Under the pieces are notes generated by a model, which saw nothing but the letters and a program-made list of their open reading frames with translations, had not been told where the DNA came from and ran no database searches. From positions 3,472,001 through 3,536,000 of the forward strand of contig NZ_CP114285.2 in the NCBI RefSeq assembly GCF_027111255.2: DNA of 64,000 bases, given 5' to 3'. Position numbers and translations under genes: made by a program. This DNA is from Flavobacterium flavigenum (lineage in GTDB: Bacteria > Bacteroidota > Bacteroidia > Flavobacteriales > Flavobacteriaceae). Of the stretch, positions 27,252 through 37,247 are shown one piece after another (the stretch's first letter is position 1; the number at the start of each line of letters is the position of its first letter).

Positions 27252-28280
27252 TTAGTCGGTAGATTCTCTTTTTATAAGATGCGTTTCGATAACCTCTGTT
27301 CTGTAATTTTCATTTTCTTCATCATCTTCATGTTCAGCTTCCAGTCTTTCAATAAGCATTTTAGCGGCTTTATTACCCATTTTTTTTCCGCTTTGACTCA
27401 CCGTTGTAATACTTGGCGTTGAATATTTAGAAATAATACCGTCAGTAAAAGCAATTACAGCGAGATCTTCCGGAACTTTAAGCCCCATTTTGTTTGCTGT
27501 TTTAATAATGGTTACAGCAAAAAGCTCGTTTACGGCAAAAACAGCATCAAACGCCCTGTCATGTAAAAGCTGGCTGATCGTAATTTCGCAGGTATCTACG
27601 TCTTCAATTTTTATGATTAAATCTTCGTTAAATGGTAATCCATTATCCAATAATGCTTTTTCGTAACCATCGGTTCTCAGTTTCCCAACGCTTACATAAT
27701 CAACAGTCGTGACAAGCGCTATTTTTTTTCTTCCGCTGTCAATCAGACTCTGAACCGCTTCGTATGCAGCAGCCTTATCATCAATAATTACTTTATCGCA
27801 TAATATATCATTGGTGACACGATCAAACATTACAACCGGCATTCCCTGATTGATTACTTCGGTAATATGATGAAAATCGCCTTTAAATTGTGTTTCTTTC
27901 GAAAGTGACATGATAAAACCGTCAATACTTCCGTTGGCCAGCATTTCCATATTTAATACTTCTTTATCAAAAGAATCATCGGATAAACAGATTACAACAC
28001 TGTAGCCGTTTTCATTAGCAACCTGCTCAATGCCGTCAATTACAGTAGAGAAAAAATAATGTACAATTTCCGGAATGATAATGCCAATACTTTTGGTTTT
28101 CCGGTTTTTTAAACTAAGGGCAATGTTGTTGGGTTTGTAATTGTAAAATTTTGCAAAAGCCTGAACTTTTAACCGGGTTTCTTCACCAATTTCAGGACTG
28201 TTCCGCAATGATTTTGAAACAGTTGAAATAGATACATCGAGCTCTTTTGCTATCTGTTTTAGGGTCACTTTTCGCTTCAT
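27252..28280 (-). CDS. LacI-family transcriptional regulator of the starch/maltose locus
   Basis: 342 residues. The N-terminal HTH (about 4-24) reads VTLKQIAKELDVSISTVSKS, followed by the hinge-helix region NNIALSLKNRKT. The periplasmic-binding-protein-like effector domain occupies about 60-330, with IGIIIPEIVHYFFSTVIDGI at its start. It lies between the leftward catabolic operon and the rightward susC operon, so it is the natural regulator of both, responding to maltose or a related sugar. Activator versus repressor action cannot be told from sequence. It is transcribed on its own, toward the transporter operon. Confidence 0.9.
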   Translation of the reverse strand: MKRKVTLKQIAKELDVSISTVSKSLRNSPEIGEETRLKVQAFAKFYNYKPNNIALSLKNRKTKSIGIIIPEIVHYFFSTVIDGIEQVANENGYSVVICLSDDSFDKEVLNMEMLANGSIDGFIMSLSKETQFKGDFHHITEVINQGMPVVMFDRVTNDILCDKVIIDDKAAAYEAVQSLIDSGRKKIALVTTVDYVSVGKLRTDGYEKALLDNGLPFNEDLIIKIEDVDTCEITISQLLHDRAFDAVFAVNELFAVTIIKTANKMGLKVPEDLAVIAFTDGIISKYSTPSITTVSQSGKKMGNKAAKMLIERLEAEHEDDEENENYRTEVIETHLIKRESTD

Positions 28281-28423
28281 GATGCTAATTTGAAAAAAAT
28301 GTTATTGACAATAAAGGTATATTTAATTTCCACAAATCATAATTTTATTCCTAAAAAAACGCAATAACATATAAAGTTTTCAACACTACCACGTTTGCGT
28401 AAGCCAATAAAAAAGGACTGGCG

Positions 28424-28477
28424 TTGAGCATGTTAATTAATTCCTAATTTTGAAATTCGAAGTAAAATTAAAAGCTT
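28424..28477 (+). promoter_or_regulatory. susC promoter with overlapping candidate operator
   Basis: TTG (28424-28426) and TAATTTTG (28445-28452), spaced by 18 bases, match the Bacteroidota -33/-7 pattern. Just downstream, at the expected start of transcription, lies TTCGAAGTAAAATTAAAAGC (28456-28475), shared with 27037-27056. Confidence 0.65.
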
Positions 28478-28517
28478 AACTAACAATCACTAACTCAAAC
28501 TAATTTAAACAAAAAGT

Positions 28518-31500
28518 ATGAAAACAATTTCGAAAAAGTTGTTATTTTTATTCCTGCTGCTACCGTTTACTATGCTCGCTCAAAGCACTTTAAAAGGTAC
28601 AGTTGTCGACAAAGCGACAGGACAGCCAATCCCGGGAGTAAATGTAAATGTACAGGGTGCTCCGGGAGGCACATCGACCGGATTTGACGGTAATTTTGAA
28701 TTATCTAATGTAAGGAACGGAAACAAAATCACGATTTCTTTTATTGGATACAAAACACAAACTGTTGACTATAACGGACAAAAAACTCTAAATATTTCAT
28801 TAGAAGAAGATACCAATCAGCTTAAAGAGGTAGTTGTACAGGTAGGTTACGGTACTGTTAAGAAAAAAGATGCAACGGGTGCAGTTTCGGTATTATCTGC
28901 TGCCCAGCTTAACAAAGGACCGGTTGGATCTGCAGATCAGCTTTTAGTTGGTAGAGCTGCGGGTGTCAGAATCACTTCTGATGGCGGTGCACCAGATTCT
29001 AATCCAAACATTAGAATTAGAGGAGGAAGTTCTTTATCAGGAAACAACAGTCCGCTTATAATTATTGATGGTGTGCCAATTGACAATACCAATCCTGCCG
29101 GAATCTCTAATCCACTAACCTTAATTAATCCGAATGACGTAGATACATTTGCAATTTTAAAAGACGCTTCTGCAACCGCTATTTACGGATCGAGAGCATC
29201 AAATGGTGTTATCATTATTACTACTAAAAAAGGTGTATCGGGTGCTCCTAAATTCAATTTTTCATCTAATGTAACCATTGGAAAAGTAAACAATCCTGTT
29301 GATATGCTAAGCGGAACTGAATTTACTTCTTTCATACAAAAATACCATCCTTCTTATACAAATCTACTGGGGATTCCTGATGGCTCAGGGGCAACTGATA
29401 TTGCAGGTACTGCACAAATAGAAGGAAGGATATTGTATGATACCAATTGGCAGGATTTGATTTACAGACAATCTATTTCTACTGACAATAATTTCAGTGC
29501 CAGAGCGAATTTGTTTGGAAAAATTCCGTTCAGAGCTTCTGTTGGGTATGCAAAAAATGAAGGCGTTGTAAAAACGAATGATTTGGACAGATACTCTGCT
29601 TCTATTAAGCTTTCGCCGTCCCTTTTGGATAATCACTTGAAAATTGATATAAATGCTAAAGGAATTTCAGTTAAGAAAAATGCTATTGATGGAGATGCTG
29701 TTATTGGTAACGCTTTGGGTATGGATCCAACAAAACCGGCTTATGACAATAGCGCCAATAATAGATTCGGAGGATATTATCAATTACTAAATACCAATAA
29801 TTCTTTAAGCGGACAGCAAAATCCTCTAGCTATTCTAAACCAGAGATCACGTCCTGAGGAAGTTCAGAAATTATTAGGAAACATCGAATTAGATTATAAA
29901 ATGCCATTTTTGGAAGCTTTAAGAGCTGTAGCAAATGTAGGTATCGAAGCATCTAAAACTAAAATTGAGGAAACATATACAGATAATTCTATTCAGACTT
30001 ATCAACTGGATAATTCAGCAGCAACAACGCCTCCAACGTATGTTTTTAATCCGGGCCTGAATTATTTAGAAAATCAAACCGTAACCAATAAAACATTGGA
30101 CGCTTATTTTGCTTACACTAAAAATTTAGACGGATTTGTCTCAAGATTAGATGCTCAGGCAGGGTATTCGTATCAGAACTTTGTAACGGATGGTAATAAA
30201 GAAATTTACAGATACAGTACGGTTAATGGTTTAAGAGAGTTAACTCCAAACCCGTCCAACCCAAACAATAGATATTACAATGAAAGAAACTTACAGTCTT
30301 TTTTCGGAAGAGCTAATTTTGATTTAGTGAATAAGTATTTATTTACTTTGACCTTAAGAGCTGACGGTTCCTCTTTATTTAAAGAAGACAGCAGATGGGG
30401 TTATTTTCCCGCAGCAGGTTTTGCCTGGAGAATCAAGGATGAAACTTTCTTAAAAGATTCTGGAACTTTCAAAGAATTAAAATTAAGATTAGGATATGGT
30501 ATAACTGGTCAGCAGGATATTACAGGTGTTGCAGGCTCTTATCCTTATAGTCCGTTATTTGGTTCTACGAGTGCTTCAAGTACATATATTCCGGGGGTAA
30601 ACGGATATTTTGCAAAACCTTATAACGAAGATTTGACCTGGGAAAAAACAACAACTTATAATATAGGAGTTGATTTTGAATTATTTGAAAATAGTATCGT
30701 TACGGGTAGCATTGATGCGTATCAAAAATACACAAATGACTTGCTTTCAGTGGTTTCAGCTCCTCCGGGACAGGCATTAACAAATGAATTTGTTTCGAAT
30801 GTTGGTAAGATGGAAAATAAGGGTGTCGAAGGAAACCTGAACGTTAAAGTAATAAGCAGCAACGATTTCAATTTAGCTGTAAATGGAAACATTGCTTATA
30901 ACATAGGCGAAATTACGGACTTGAACAATAGAATTACCAATGTTGATAATGCATCTACGATTCCTGTTGGAACAGGTCAAAAGATCGCTTACAACACTGT
31001 TGGCGAACAACCTTATTCTGCATGGGTTTTTGAACAAATTTATGATTCGAACAACAAACCAATTCAAAATGCTTTTGTAGATAAAAACGGAGACGGGACT
31101 ATTGATGATAATGACAGAAGCTATATCGCTTTAAGACCAAACTGGACTTATGGTTTTGGTTTAACAGCTAATTATAAAAAATTCGACCTGACCACTACTT
31201 TCAATGGTCAGATAGGCGGAAAAGTATATAATGCACGAAAACTTCAATCCGGTTATTTAGATAAAGCAATTCCTGTTAACTCTACGAATTTATCTAACGT
31301 TTTAGACACTGATTATGCTTTTCAGAATATTAACGGGAACATTCCTTTTTCTAATTATTATTTAGAAGATGCAAGTTTTTTACGTTGTCAGAATATTACT
31401 CTCGGGTATAATTTTGATACTATATTTAAAGGCACGGTTTTAAGATTATATGCTTCTGCCAATAACTTATTTATCGTAACAGATTACACTGGTGTAGATC

Positions 31501-31580
31501 CGGAAAACTTTAATGGAATTGATAATAATTTCTATCCACGATCCAGAACTTTCAGTTTAGGTCTGAATTTAGATTTTTAA
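28518..31580 (+). CDS. susC: SusC/RagA-family TonB-linked outer-membrane transporter
   Basis: 1020 residues. A signal peptide (about 1-21, ending MLAQ) is followed by a carboxypeptidase-like N-terminal extension (about 23-100, STLKGTVVDKATGQPIPGVN), then the TonB box/plug region (VGYGTVKKKDATGAVSVL and IRIRGGSSLSGNNSPLIIID) and a beta-barrel ending RTFSLGLNLDF with a terminal Phe. It imports large maltooligosaccharides across the outer membrane with energy from TonB/ExbBD. It is the first gene of the rightward operon and is followed 17 bases later by its SusD lid. No ECF/FecR-type signalling extension is present, consistent with LacI-type control. Confidence 0.95.
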   Translation: MKTISKKLLFLFLLLPFTMLAQSTLKGTVVDKATGQPIPGVNVNVQGAPGGTSTGFDGNFELSNVRNGNKITISFIGYKTQTVDYNGQKTLNISLEEDTNQLKEVVVQVGYGTVKKKDATGAVSVLSAAQLNKGPVGSADQLLVGRAAGVRITSDGGAPDSNPNIRIRGGSSLSGNNSPLIIIDGVPIDNTNPAGISNPLTLINPNDVDTFAILKDASATAIYGSRASNGVIIITTKKGVSGAPKFNFSSNVTIGKVNNPVDMLSGTEFTSFIQKYHPSYTNLLGIPDGSGATDIAGTAQIEGRILYDTNWQDLIYRQSISTDNNFSARANLFGKIPFRASVGYAKNEGVVKTNDLDRYSASIKLSPSLLDNHLKIDINAKGISVKKNAIDGDAVIGNALGMDPTKPAYDNSANNRFGGYYQLLNTNNSLSGQQNPLAILNQRSRPEEVQKLLGNIELDYKMPFLEALRAVANVGIEASKTKIEETYTDNSIQTYQLDNSAATTPPTYVFNPGLNYLENQTVTNKTLDAYFAYTKNLDGFVSRLDAQAGYSYQNFVTDGNKEIYRYSTVNGLRELTPNPSNPNNRYYNERNLQSFFGRANFDLVNKYLFTLTLRADGSSLFKEDSRWGYFPAAGFAWRIKDETFLKDSGTFKELKLRLGYGITGQQDITGVAGSYPYSPLFGSTSASSTYIPGVNGYFAKPYNEDLTWEKTTTYNIGVDFELFENSIVTGSIDAYQKYTNDLLSVVSAPPGQALTNEFVSNVGKMENKGVEGNLNVKVISSNDFNLAVNGNIAYNIGEITDLNNRITNVDNASTIPVGTGQKIAYNTVGEQPYSAWVFEQIYDSNNKPIQNAFVDKNGDGTIDDNDRSYIALRPNWTYGFGLTANYKKFDLTTTFNGQIGGKVYNARKLQSGYLDKAIPVNSTNLSNVLDTDYAFQNINGNIPFSNYYLEDASFLRCQNITLGYNFDTIFKGTVLRLYASANNLFIVTDYTGVDPENFNGIDNNFYPRSRTFSLGLNLDF

Positions 31581-31597
31581 TAAAAAAACATATACAA

Positions 31598-33166
31598 ATG
31601 AATCAATTTAAATTTAAAATAATAGGAGCTGCTTTTGTACTTTTTTTATTCGCTTCCTGTGTGGATGACCTGAATACAGAGCCAAAAGTAGAGTTGACTT
31701 TGGATAAGCTTTTAGAGCAGGATCCAAATGCAGTAGACGGTTTGGTTTCTAAAATTTACGGAACTTTCGCTCTTTCAGGACCAGATGGTCCAACATCTAC
31801 AGATGTAGTTACAAAAGATGCCGGTGAAGCTGCATTTTTAAGAAGTATCATCAATTTGCAGGAGTTCTCTGCCGATGGTATGAAAAACCGTTGGGGTGAT
31901 GATGGTCTGGATCAGTTGACAACTACAAGTAACTGGAACCCAAACAATAAATTTTTCCGATACTTGTATGACAGGGCTTACTATACAATTCCACAGGCCA
32001 GTAATCTGATTAAAATTCTGAAATCAACTTCTGTTGCAATTCCTGAAAAAGAAAACCATATAGCAGAACTTCGTTTTTTAAGAGCATTAGCCTACTATTA
32101 TGTGATTGATTGTTTTGGTAAAGGAGTTATCACTACTGAAGATGATATTAACACCTCGACACCTAAAAAAGAATCAACAAGAAAAGAACTTTTTGATTTT
32201 GTTGAGTCTGAATTGAAGGATATCGAAGGCACCATTACAGCAACCAAATCGTACGGTAAAGCCGATAAACATGTGGTAAGAATGTTGTTGGCAAAATTAT
32301 ATTTAAATGCAGAAGTGTATTCAGGAACTCCAAGATATGATGACGCTTTAACATATACTAAAAAGGTAATTGACGAAGGTGGTTATACAATTGCCCCAAA
32401 ATTTGTGAGTATTTTTTCTGGTGATAATAATACTTCTCCTGAAATTATCTACACCTTAATTGCGGATGCCGTTGTAAGTCAGGGTTACGGTAATACAACT
32501 TATATCGTAAATGGAAATTTAAGCACCGAAACTATGAATCCAAATGATTTTGGATCGACTGATAACTGGGGTGGACACAGGGCAACAAAAGCCTGGTACG
32601 GATTGTTTAATAACGGTGACTTAGCCAATTCTCCAGATGACAGGGCAAAACTGTTCTGGACAACCGGACATTCTTATGAAATGAATGACTATAAATTATG
32701 GACAGACGGTTATCCTAGTGTAAAATTCAGAAACAAAAACTTTGTTGGTACTTCTAATGCAACCAGTTTTTCTAATACCGATTTCCCTTTGTTCAGGCTG
32801 GCAGATGCCTATCTGATGTACGCGGAGTGTGTCGTTAGGGGAGCTTCTGGCGGTACCGCTCAACAAGCTTTGGATTATGTCAATGCGGTGAGAAACAGGT
32901 CAAACGCCGGAGCGATTACAGCAGGACAACTTACATTGAATTTTATCTTGGATGAAAGAGCCAGAGAACTGAATCTGGAGGGTCACAGAAGACAAGATTT
33001 GATCCGTTTTGGAAAATTTACCGGAGGATCTTATTTATGGCCGTGGAAAGGTGGGGTGAAAAATGGAACTTCGATTCCTGATACGTACAATTTATATCCT
33101 ATTCCAACAAGTGCTTTACAGTCAAATTCAAATTTAACCCAAAATCCGGGTTATCCTCAATCTTAA
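31598..33166 (+). CDS. susD: SusD/RagB-family starch-binding lipoprotein
   Basis: 522 residues. The lipoprotein signal ends LFLFASC (about residue 21), so the protein is anchored to the outer-membrane surface. The helical SusD fold with TPR-like pairs is visible in RFLRALAYYYVIDCFGKGVI and VVRMLLAKLYLNAEVYSG. The C-terminal SusD signature DERARELNLEGHRRQDLIRF and the terminal NPGYPQS are typical. It forms the lid over SusC and binds starch. It is translated 17 bases after susC. Confidence 0.95.
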   Translation: MNQFKFKIIGAAFVLFLFASCVDDLNTEPKVELTLDKLLEQDPNAVDGLVSKIYGTFALSGPDGPTSTDVVTKDAGEAAFLRSIINLQEFSADGMKNRWGDDGLDQLTTTSNWNPNNKFFRYLYDRAYYTIPQASNLIKILKSTSVAIPEKENHIAELRFLRALAYYYVIDCFGKGVITTEDDINTSTPKKESTRKELFDFVESELKDIEGTITATKSYGKADKHVVRMLLAKLYLNAEVYSGTPRYDDALTYTKKVIDEGGYTIAPKFVSIFSGDNNTSPEIIYTLIADAVVSQGYGNTTYIVNGNLSTETMNPNDFGSTDNWGGHRATKAWYGLFNNGDLANSPDDRAKLFWTTGHSYEMNDYKLWTDGYPSVKFRNKNFVGTSNATSFSNTDFPLFRLADAYLMYAECVVRGASGGTAQQALDYVNAVRNRSNAGAITAGQLTLNFILDERARELNLEGHRRQDLIRFGKFTGGSYLWPWKGGVKNGTSIPDTYNLYPIPTSALQSNSNLTQNPGYPQS

Positions 33167-33177
33167 ATACGAAAAAC

Positions 33178-33987
33178 ATGAAAAATATAGTAAAAATAAG
33201 CATATTTTCGATGTTGTTTGCTACAATATTGTCCTGTAATCCGGATGACCATATAATGGTAACGCCATCAGAGGCACCTAAATTACTGACACCTGCGGCA
33301 GGGTTTAGTATTGTATTGTCGAAAGAAACTGAAAATAATGTTGCAGCAGAAGTAAAATGGGATGCTGCAAAATACACAGGTTCACAAACTGTGGTAAATT
33401 ATACCATCGAGATTGCAAAAGCTGGGACTAATTTTGCTAATCCTATCACTGTAGCAACTACAACAGAGTTTTCCAAAAGTTTAAAAGTGTCAGAATTAAA
33501 TCCGGCACTTGTAAATGGAGGTTTTGTTGAAAAACAAGTGAACGACGTAGAGATTCGCATAAAATCTGTGGTAGGAACATCAGGAATACCACAATATTCG
33601 AATGTCAATACATTCAAAGCAACTCCGTATCGGGTGCCATTGGCTTCCTCTCATTGGTTAGTTGGTGCAGCAACACCAGGCGGATGGTCATGGGAAGGAG
33701 ATTCAGAAACTGAATTCCCATTAGTTACTGGAAAAACAAATGTTTATCAGGTAACAGTTGTCCTTAAAAACGGAGAAGCTTTTAGGGAGTTTTTAGGTAA
33801 CAACTTTACAAATGACGGCAATTGGGATTCCAGCCGTAACTACACTTACTACACTGGTTTGGGTTTTACTATTGATTCAGAATTAGTAAATGCGGGTGAT
33901 GGAGATGCCAATTTTAAATATACCGGGCCAACAGGACCAAGGGTTTTAACAATTGACAACGCTGCAAAAAAAATAACATTAGACTAA
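33178..33987 (+). CDS. SusE-like outer-membrane starch-binding lipoprotein
   Basis: 269 residues. The lipoprotein signal ends ATILSC (residue 20). An immunoglobulin-like SusE N-terminal domain (about 33-150, LLTPAAGFSIVLSKETENN) is followed by one SusE/F-type starch-binding module (about 158-269, SHWLVGAATPGGWSWEGDSE and FREFLGNNFTNDGNWD). Bacteroides SusE and SusF carry two or three such modules, so this is a reduced version. It lies 11 bases after susD and ends the susC operon before a strong hairpin. Confidence 0.87.
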   Translation: MKNIVKISIFSMLFATILSCNPDDHIMVTPSEAPKLLTPAAGFSIVLSKETENNVAAEVKWDAAKYTGSQTVVNYTIEIAKAGTNFANPITVATTTEFSKSLKVSELNPALVNGGFVEKQVNDVEIRIKSVVGTSGIPQYSNVNTFKATPYRVPLASSHWLVGAATPGGWSWEGDSETEFPLVTGKTNVYQVTVVLKNGEAFREFLGNNFTNDGNWDSSRNYTYYTGLGFTIDSELVNAGDGDANFKYTGPTGPRVLTIDNAAKKITLD

Positions 33988-34034
33988 TTTTTTAGTCTCA
34001 ATATTCAAAAGGCTATCTGTAATGGTAGCCTTTT
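33981..34034 (+). terminator. hairpins after the susC-susD-susE genes
   Basis: AGACTAA/TTAGTCT (33981-33998), overlapping the stop codon, is followed by AAAAGGCTA (34007-34015) paired with TAGCCTTTT (34026-34034) and a T run. The second is a standard intrinsic terminator. Partial read-through into the amylase gene is possible, as no clear promoter is seen in the 32 bases after it. Confidence 0.8.
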
Positions 34035-34065
34035 TTTATCGTACTAACCAAAACCAGCCACTCTT

Positions 34066-36939
34066 ATGAAAAAAATCATACTTTTATTAATTCTTTTACT
34101 GACAATAAGTGTCTTTTCACAGCAACAAAACGTAACCTATTCCATAAGTCCTGCTACTTTTGAAGAGACCAATTCTATTACCATTACCATAAACGGAAGC
34201 AACATCAATGAGACCACATGGGGCATTGCCGGGACTCACGAATTGTATATGTGGGCATGGGCTTTTGATATCAATGACACTACTTCAAAGGGAACGCCAA
34301 ATAACGGTTCATGGGCTGCTTCAAGCGCAGCGAGTATGTTTACGTATAATGCCGGAACAGATACTTATACCAAGACCATTACACCTGCTACTTATTACAA
34401 TGCTACCGGAATTGGGAGAATCGGTTTTTTGATTAAAGCCAAAGACGGAACCGGAGACAAAAAATCGCAGGACATCTTAGCTGAAGTAGGCACTTTTCAG
34501 GTTACCCTTACTGCACCTTCAGAAAACAGCTCAGCCATTTTAACATCAGGGGCTACTTTTAATATTATGGCTGCAAACACCAATGGTGTTGCAAGTTATG
34601 TGTTAAAATCAAACGGAAATATTCTCAATACAAACCCAAGTACAGCAAGTTATTCCTTTAGCCATACTAATATTACTACGAATCAAAGTTATGAATTACT
34701 GGTAACGCAGGGAGCAACAACCATTTCAAAGAAGTTCTCGGTTATTGTAAACCCTAATACTGTTTCGGAAGCAATGCCTGCCGGTGTAGTTGATGGAATC
34801 AATTATAACACAACCGATGTTACCAAGGCAACTTTAGTTCTCGACGCACCTTTAAAAGATTTTGTTTACGTGGCCGGAAGTTTTAATAACTGGCAGCCTT
34901 CATCGGCGTATGCCATGAAAAAAGATCCGGTTTCAGGAAAATTCTGGCTGGAGTTATCTGGTTTGGTTTCAGGCGTAAGCAATTCTTATCAATATTGGGT
35001 AGGAGATGCTACACCATTGGCCAATTCGCCTGCATTGGTAAAAACGGCCGATCCCTATTCGACTTTGGTTTTATCCCCTTATGATGATGCTTCGATTCCT
35101 TCTGTAAATTATCCTAATATGCCTGCTTATCCATCAGGGCAGCAATTCGAAGTAACAGTTTTAAAAACCGGACAAACGACGTACAACTGGCAGGTAACCA
35201 ATTTTACAAAACCTGAAAAAGATAAATTAGTCGTTTATGAAGTTTTGGTGCGCGATTTTGATGCTAACAGAAACTATCAAAGTCTGATTGACCGAATTGA
35301 TTATTTTAAAAATTTGAAAATTAATGCAATTCAGTTAATGCCGGTAATGGAATTTGAAGGCAATGAAAGCTGGGGTTACAACACTTCTTTTCACATGGCG
35401 CTGGATAAGTTTTACGGGACTTCAGACAAATTAAAAGAACTAATCGATTTATGCCACCAAAATGGGATCGCGGTGATTCTGGATGTGGCTTTAAATCATG
35501 CTTTCGGAAGAAATCCGATGGTCAGAATGTGGATGAACGATCCTGACGGAGACGGTTTCGGCTCTCCAACTACTGAAAACCCTTATTTTAATACAGTTGT
35601 CAGACACAGTTATAGTGTTGGTGAAGATTTTAACCATCAGTCGGTTAGGACTCAGAATTATGTAAAACGTGTCATCAAACAATGGGTCGAAGAATACAAA
35701 ATTGACGGCTTGCGTTGGGATTTGACCAAAGGGTTTACTCAAAATTGTACGGCTTCAGATGAAACGTGTACGAATGCTTATCAACAAGACAGAGTTGATG
35801 TTTTGAAATCATATGCTGATTATTCCTGGAACCTTGATCCTACACATTATACTATTTTCGAACACTTAGGAACCGATTTGGAAGAACAGCAATGGGCAAA
35901 TTACAAAATTGCAGAATCACCAAGTAAAGGAATCATGATGTGGGGAAATATGAATAGTGCTTATAACGAACTGTCTATGGGTTACACAGGCAATATTTCA
36001 AGAATGACAAGTTCCAGCCGCGGTTTTACTTCGAATCGTTTAATGGGTTACGCAGAAAGCCATGACGAAGAGCGACTGATGTATAAAAACATTCAATACG
36101 GAAATTCATCAAATCCAGCGCATAATGTCAAAACATTAGCTACAGCTTTGTCAAGAATGTCGGCTATTGGAGCGGTTTCATTATTGGTTCCGGGACCAAA
36201 AATGATCTGGCATTTTGGAGATTTAGGCTGGGATTCATCTATTTTTACTTGTAACAATGGAACTGTGAATGATGCTTCGGTAACGATTTCAGGAGACTGT
36301 AAATTAGACACAAAACCACAGCCACAATGGACTGGAAACTGGCTTGGTAATGCCGGGCGAAGCAAAATTTATAACGATTGGTCAAAAATAATCACCATGA
36401 AAATTGCGGAGCCTGTATTTTCCGGAACAACAACCATGGCAAATACCAGTTCATTGTATCCGAACATTAAAATTACAAACTCAGCTCTATCTTCAGGACA
36501 ACTTAAAGATGTGTTGATTTTTGCCAACTTTAATGTTACCACTCAAAACGTTGCTACAGGTTTCTCCTATCCGGGAACATGGTATAATTTGATGGACAAT
36601 ACTACAATAAATGTTACCGACGTGAATGCTGTAATGAGTATTCCACCAGGAGAATTCAGAATTTACGGGAACAAACAAGCGAGTCTGGCTATTGAAGATT
36701 TCGAAAAAGGAAACGCATTGAGTTTGTATCCAAATCCTGTTTCGAATTACTTCACATTGAATTTTACTGCTGTAAAAGTTGAAATTTATGCCATTACTGG
36801 TCAATTGGTAAAAAGCTTTACACACAATAAAAATGCAGATTTTCAATTTGGGGTAAGCGATTTAAAACCGGGCTTATATATTGTAAAAGCACTTAATGAG
36901 AATAATGAAGCAGAAGTAATAAAGTTTATTAAAGAATAA
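34066..36939 (+). CDS. secreted GH13 alpha-amylase with T9SS sorting domain
   Basis: 957 residues. A signal peptide (about 1-18) leads two N-terminal beta-sandwich modules (about 20-240), a CBM48-like module (FVYVAGSFNNWQPSSAYAMK, about 267-286) and the GH13 barrel. Catalytic motifs are VILDVALNHAFG, IDGLRWDLTKG (nucleophile Asp), TIFEHLG (acid/base Glu) and YAESHDEERLM. The last 75 residues form a type A T9SS sorting domain (SLYPNPVSNYF, ITGQLV, LKPGLYIVKA). The enzyme is thus secreted or placed on the cell surface to cut starch for SusC/SusD, the job of SusG in Bacteroides. A terminator precedes and follows it. Confidence 0.92.
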   Translation: MKKIILLLILLLTISVFSQQQNVTYSISPATFEETNSITITINGSNINETTWGIAGTHELYMWAWAFDINDTTSKGTPNNGSWAASSAASMFTYNAGTDTYTKTITPATYYNATGIGRIGFLIKAKDGTGDKKSQDILAEVGTFQVTLTAPSENSSAILTSGATFNIMAANTNGVASYVLKSNGNILNTNPSTASYSFSHTNITTNQSYELLVTQGATTISKKFSVIVNPNTVSEAMPAGVVDGINYNTTDVTKATLVLDAPLKDFVYVAGSFNNWQPSSAYAMKKDPVSGKFWLELSGLVSGVSNSYQYWVGDATPLANSPALVKTADPYSTLVLSPYDDASIPSVNYPNMPAYPSGQQFEVTVLKTGQTTYNWQVTNFTKPEKDKLVVYEVLVRDFDANRNYQSLIDRIDYFKNLKINAIQLMPVMEFEGNESWGYNTSFHMALDKFYGTSDKLKELIDLCHQNGIAVILDVALNHAFGRNPMVRMWMNDPDGDGFGSPTTENPYFNTVVRHSYSVGEDFNHQSVRTQNYVKRVIKQWVEEYKIDGLRWDLTKGFTQNCTASDETCTNAYQQDRVDVLKSYADYSWNLDPTHYTIFEHLGTDLEEQQWANYKIAESPSKGIMMWGNMNSAYNELSMGYTGNISRMTSSSRGFTSNRLMGYAESHDEERLMYKNIQYGNSSNPAHNVKTLATALSRMSAIGAVSLLVPGPKMIWHFGDLGWDSSIFTCNNGTVNDASVTISGDCKLDTKPQPQWTGNWLGNAGRSKIYNDWSKIITMKIAEPVFSGTTTMANTSSLYPNIKITNSALSSGQLKDVLIFANFNVTTQNVATGFSYPGTWYNLMDNTTINVTDVNAVMSIPPGEFRIYGNKQASLAIEDFEKGNALSLYPNPVSNYFTLNFTAVKVEIYAITGQLVKSFTHNKNADFQFGVSDLKPGLYIVKALNENNEAEVIKFIKE

Positions 36940-36963
36940 ATTTTTGGTTGGTTTGGTAATGCG

Positions 36964-36993
36964 AAAAGGCTGTCCGTGTATCGGCAGCCTTTT
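36964..36993 (+). terminator. intrinsic terminator after the alpha-amylase gene
   Basis: AAAAGGCTG (36964-36972) pairs with CAGCCTTTT (36985-36993), with inner CCG/CGG pairing, and is followed by a T run. Its left arm shares the AAAAGGCT word with the terminator after susE. Confidence 0.88.
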
Positions 36994-37012
36994 GTTTTTT
37001 ATATGATAGAAA

Positions 37013-37243
37013 TTAATTCTCTTTGTCGTATTCTCCAGTTAAAGAGAAGTAGCCAAAAACCCCAAGTCCCAAAACGATCAATGGAGTCAGAATAAACAGA
37101 ATGATAATTCCAAATACCAAATCCTCTTGTTGATCCGATAAAAATTTTGGAAGACCAAATTCAAAAACACAAAAATAGGCAGCAGCAATTGCTAATATGA
37201 TCCACAGAATTCCTAAAGCTCTTTTTATAAAATTCATTTTCAT
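37013..37243 (-). CDS. small two-segment membrane protein next to the MHS transporter
   Basis: 76 residues with two transmembrane segments (about 8-27 and 43-66) and an acidic C-terminal end (GEYDKEN). It starts 4 bases after the stop of the MHS-family transporter gene, so the two are almost certainly co-translated. Small membrane proteins in this position occur beside metabolite:H+ symporters in other Bacteroidota (from memory similar to DUF6814, not verified) and may be accessory subunits. No enzymatic motif is visible. Confidence 0.65.
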   Translation of the reverse strand: MKMNFIKRALGILWIILAIAAAYFCVFEFGLPKFLSDQQEDLVFGIIILFILTPLIVLGLGVFGYFSLTGEYDKEN

Positions 37244-37247
37244 TAGA

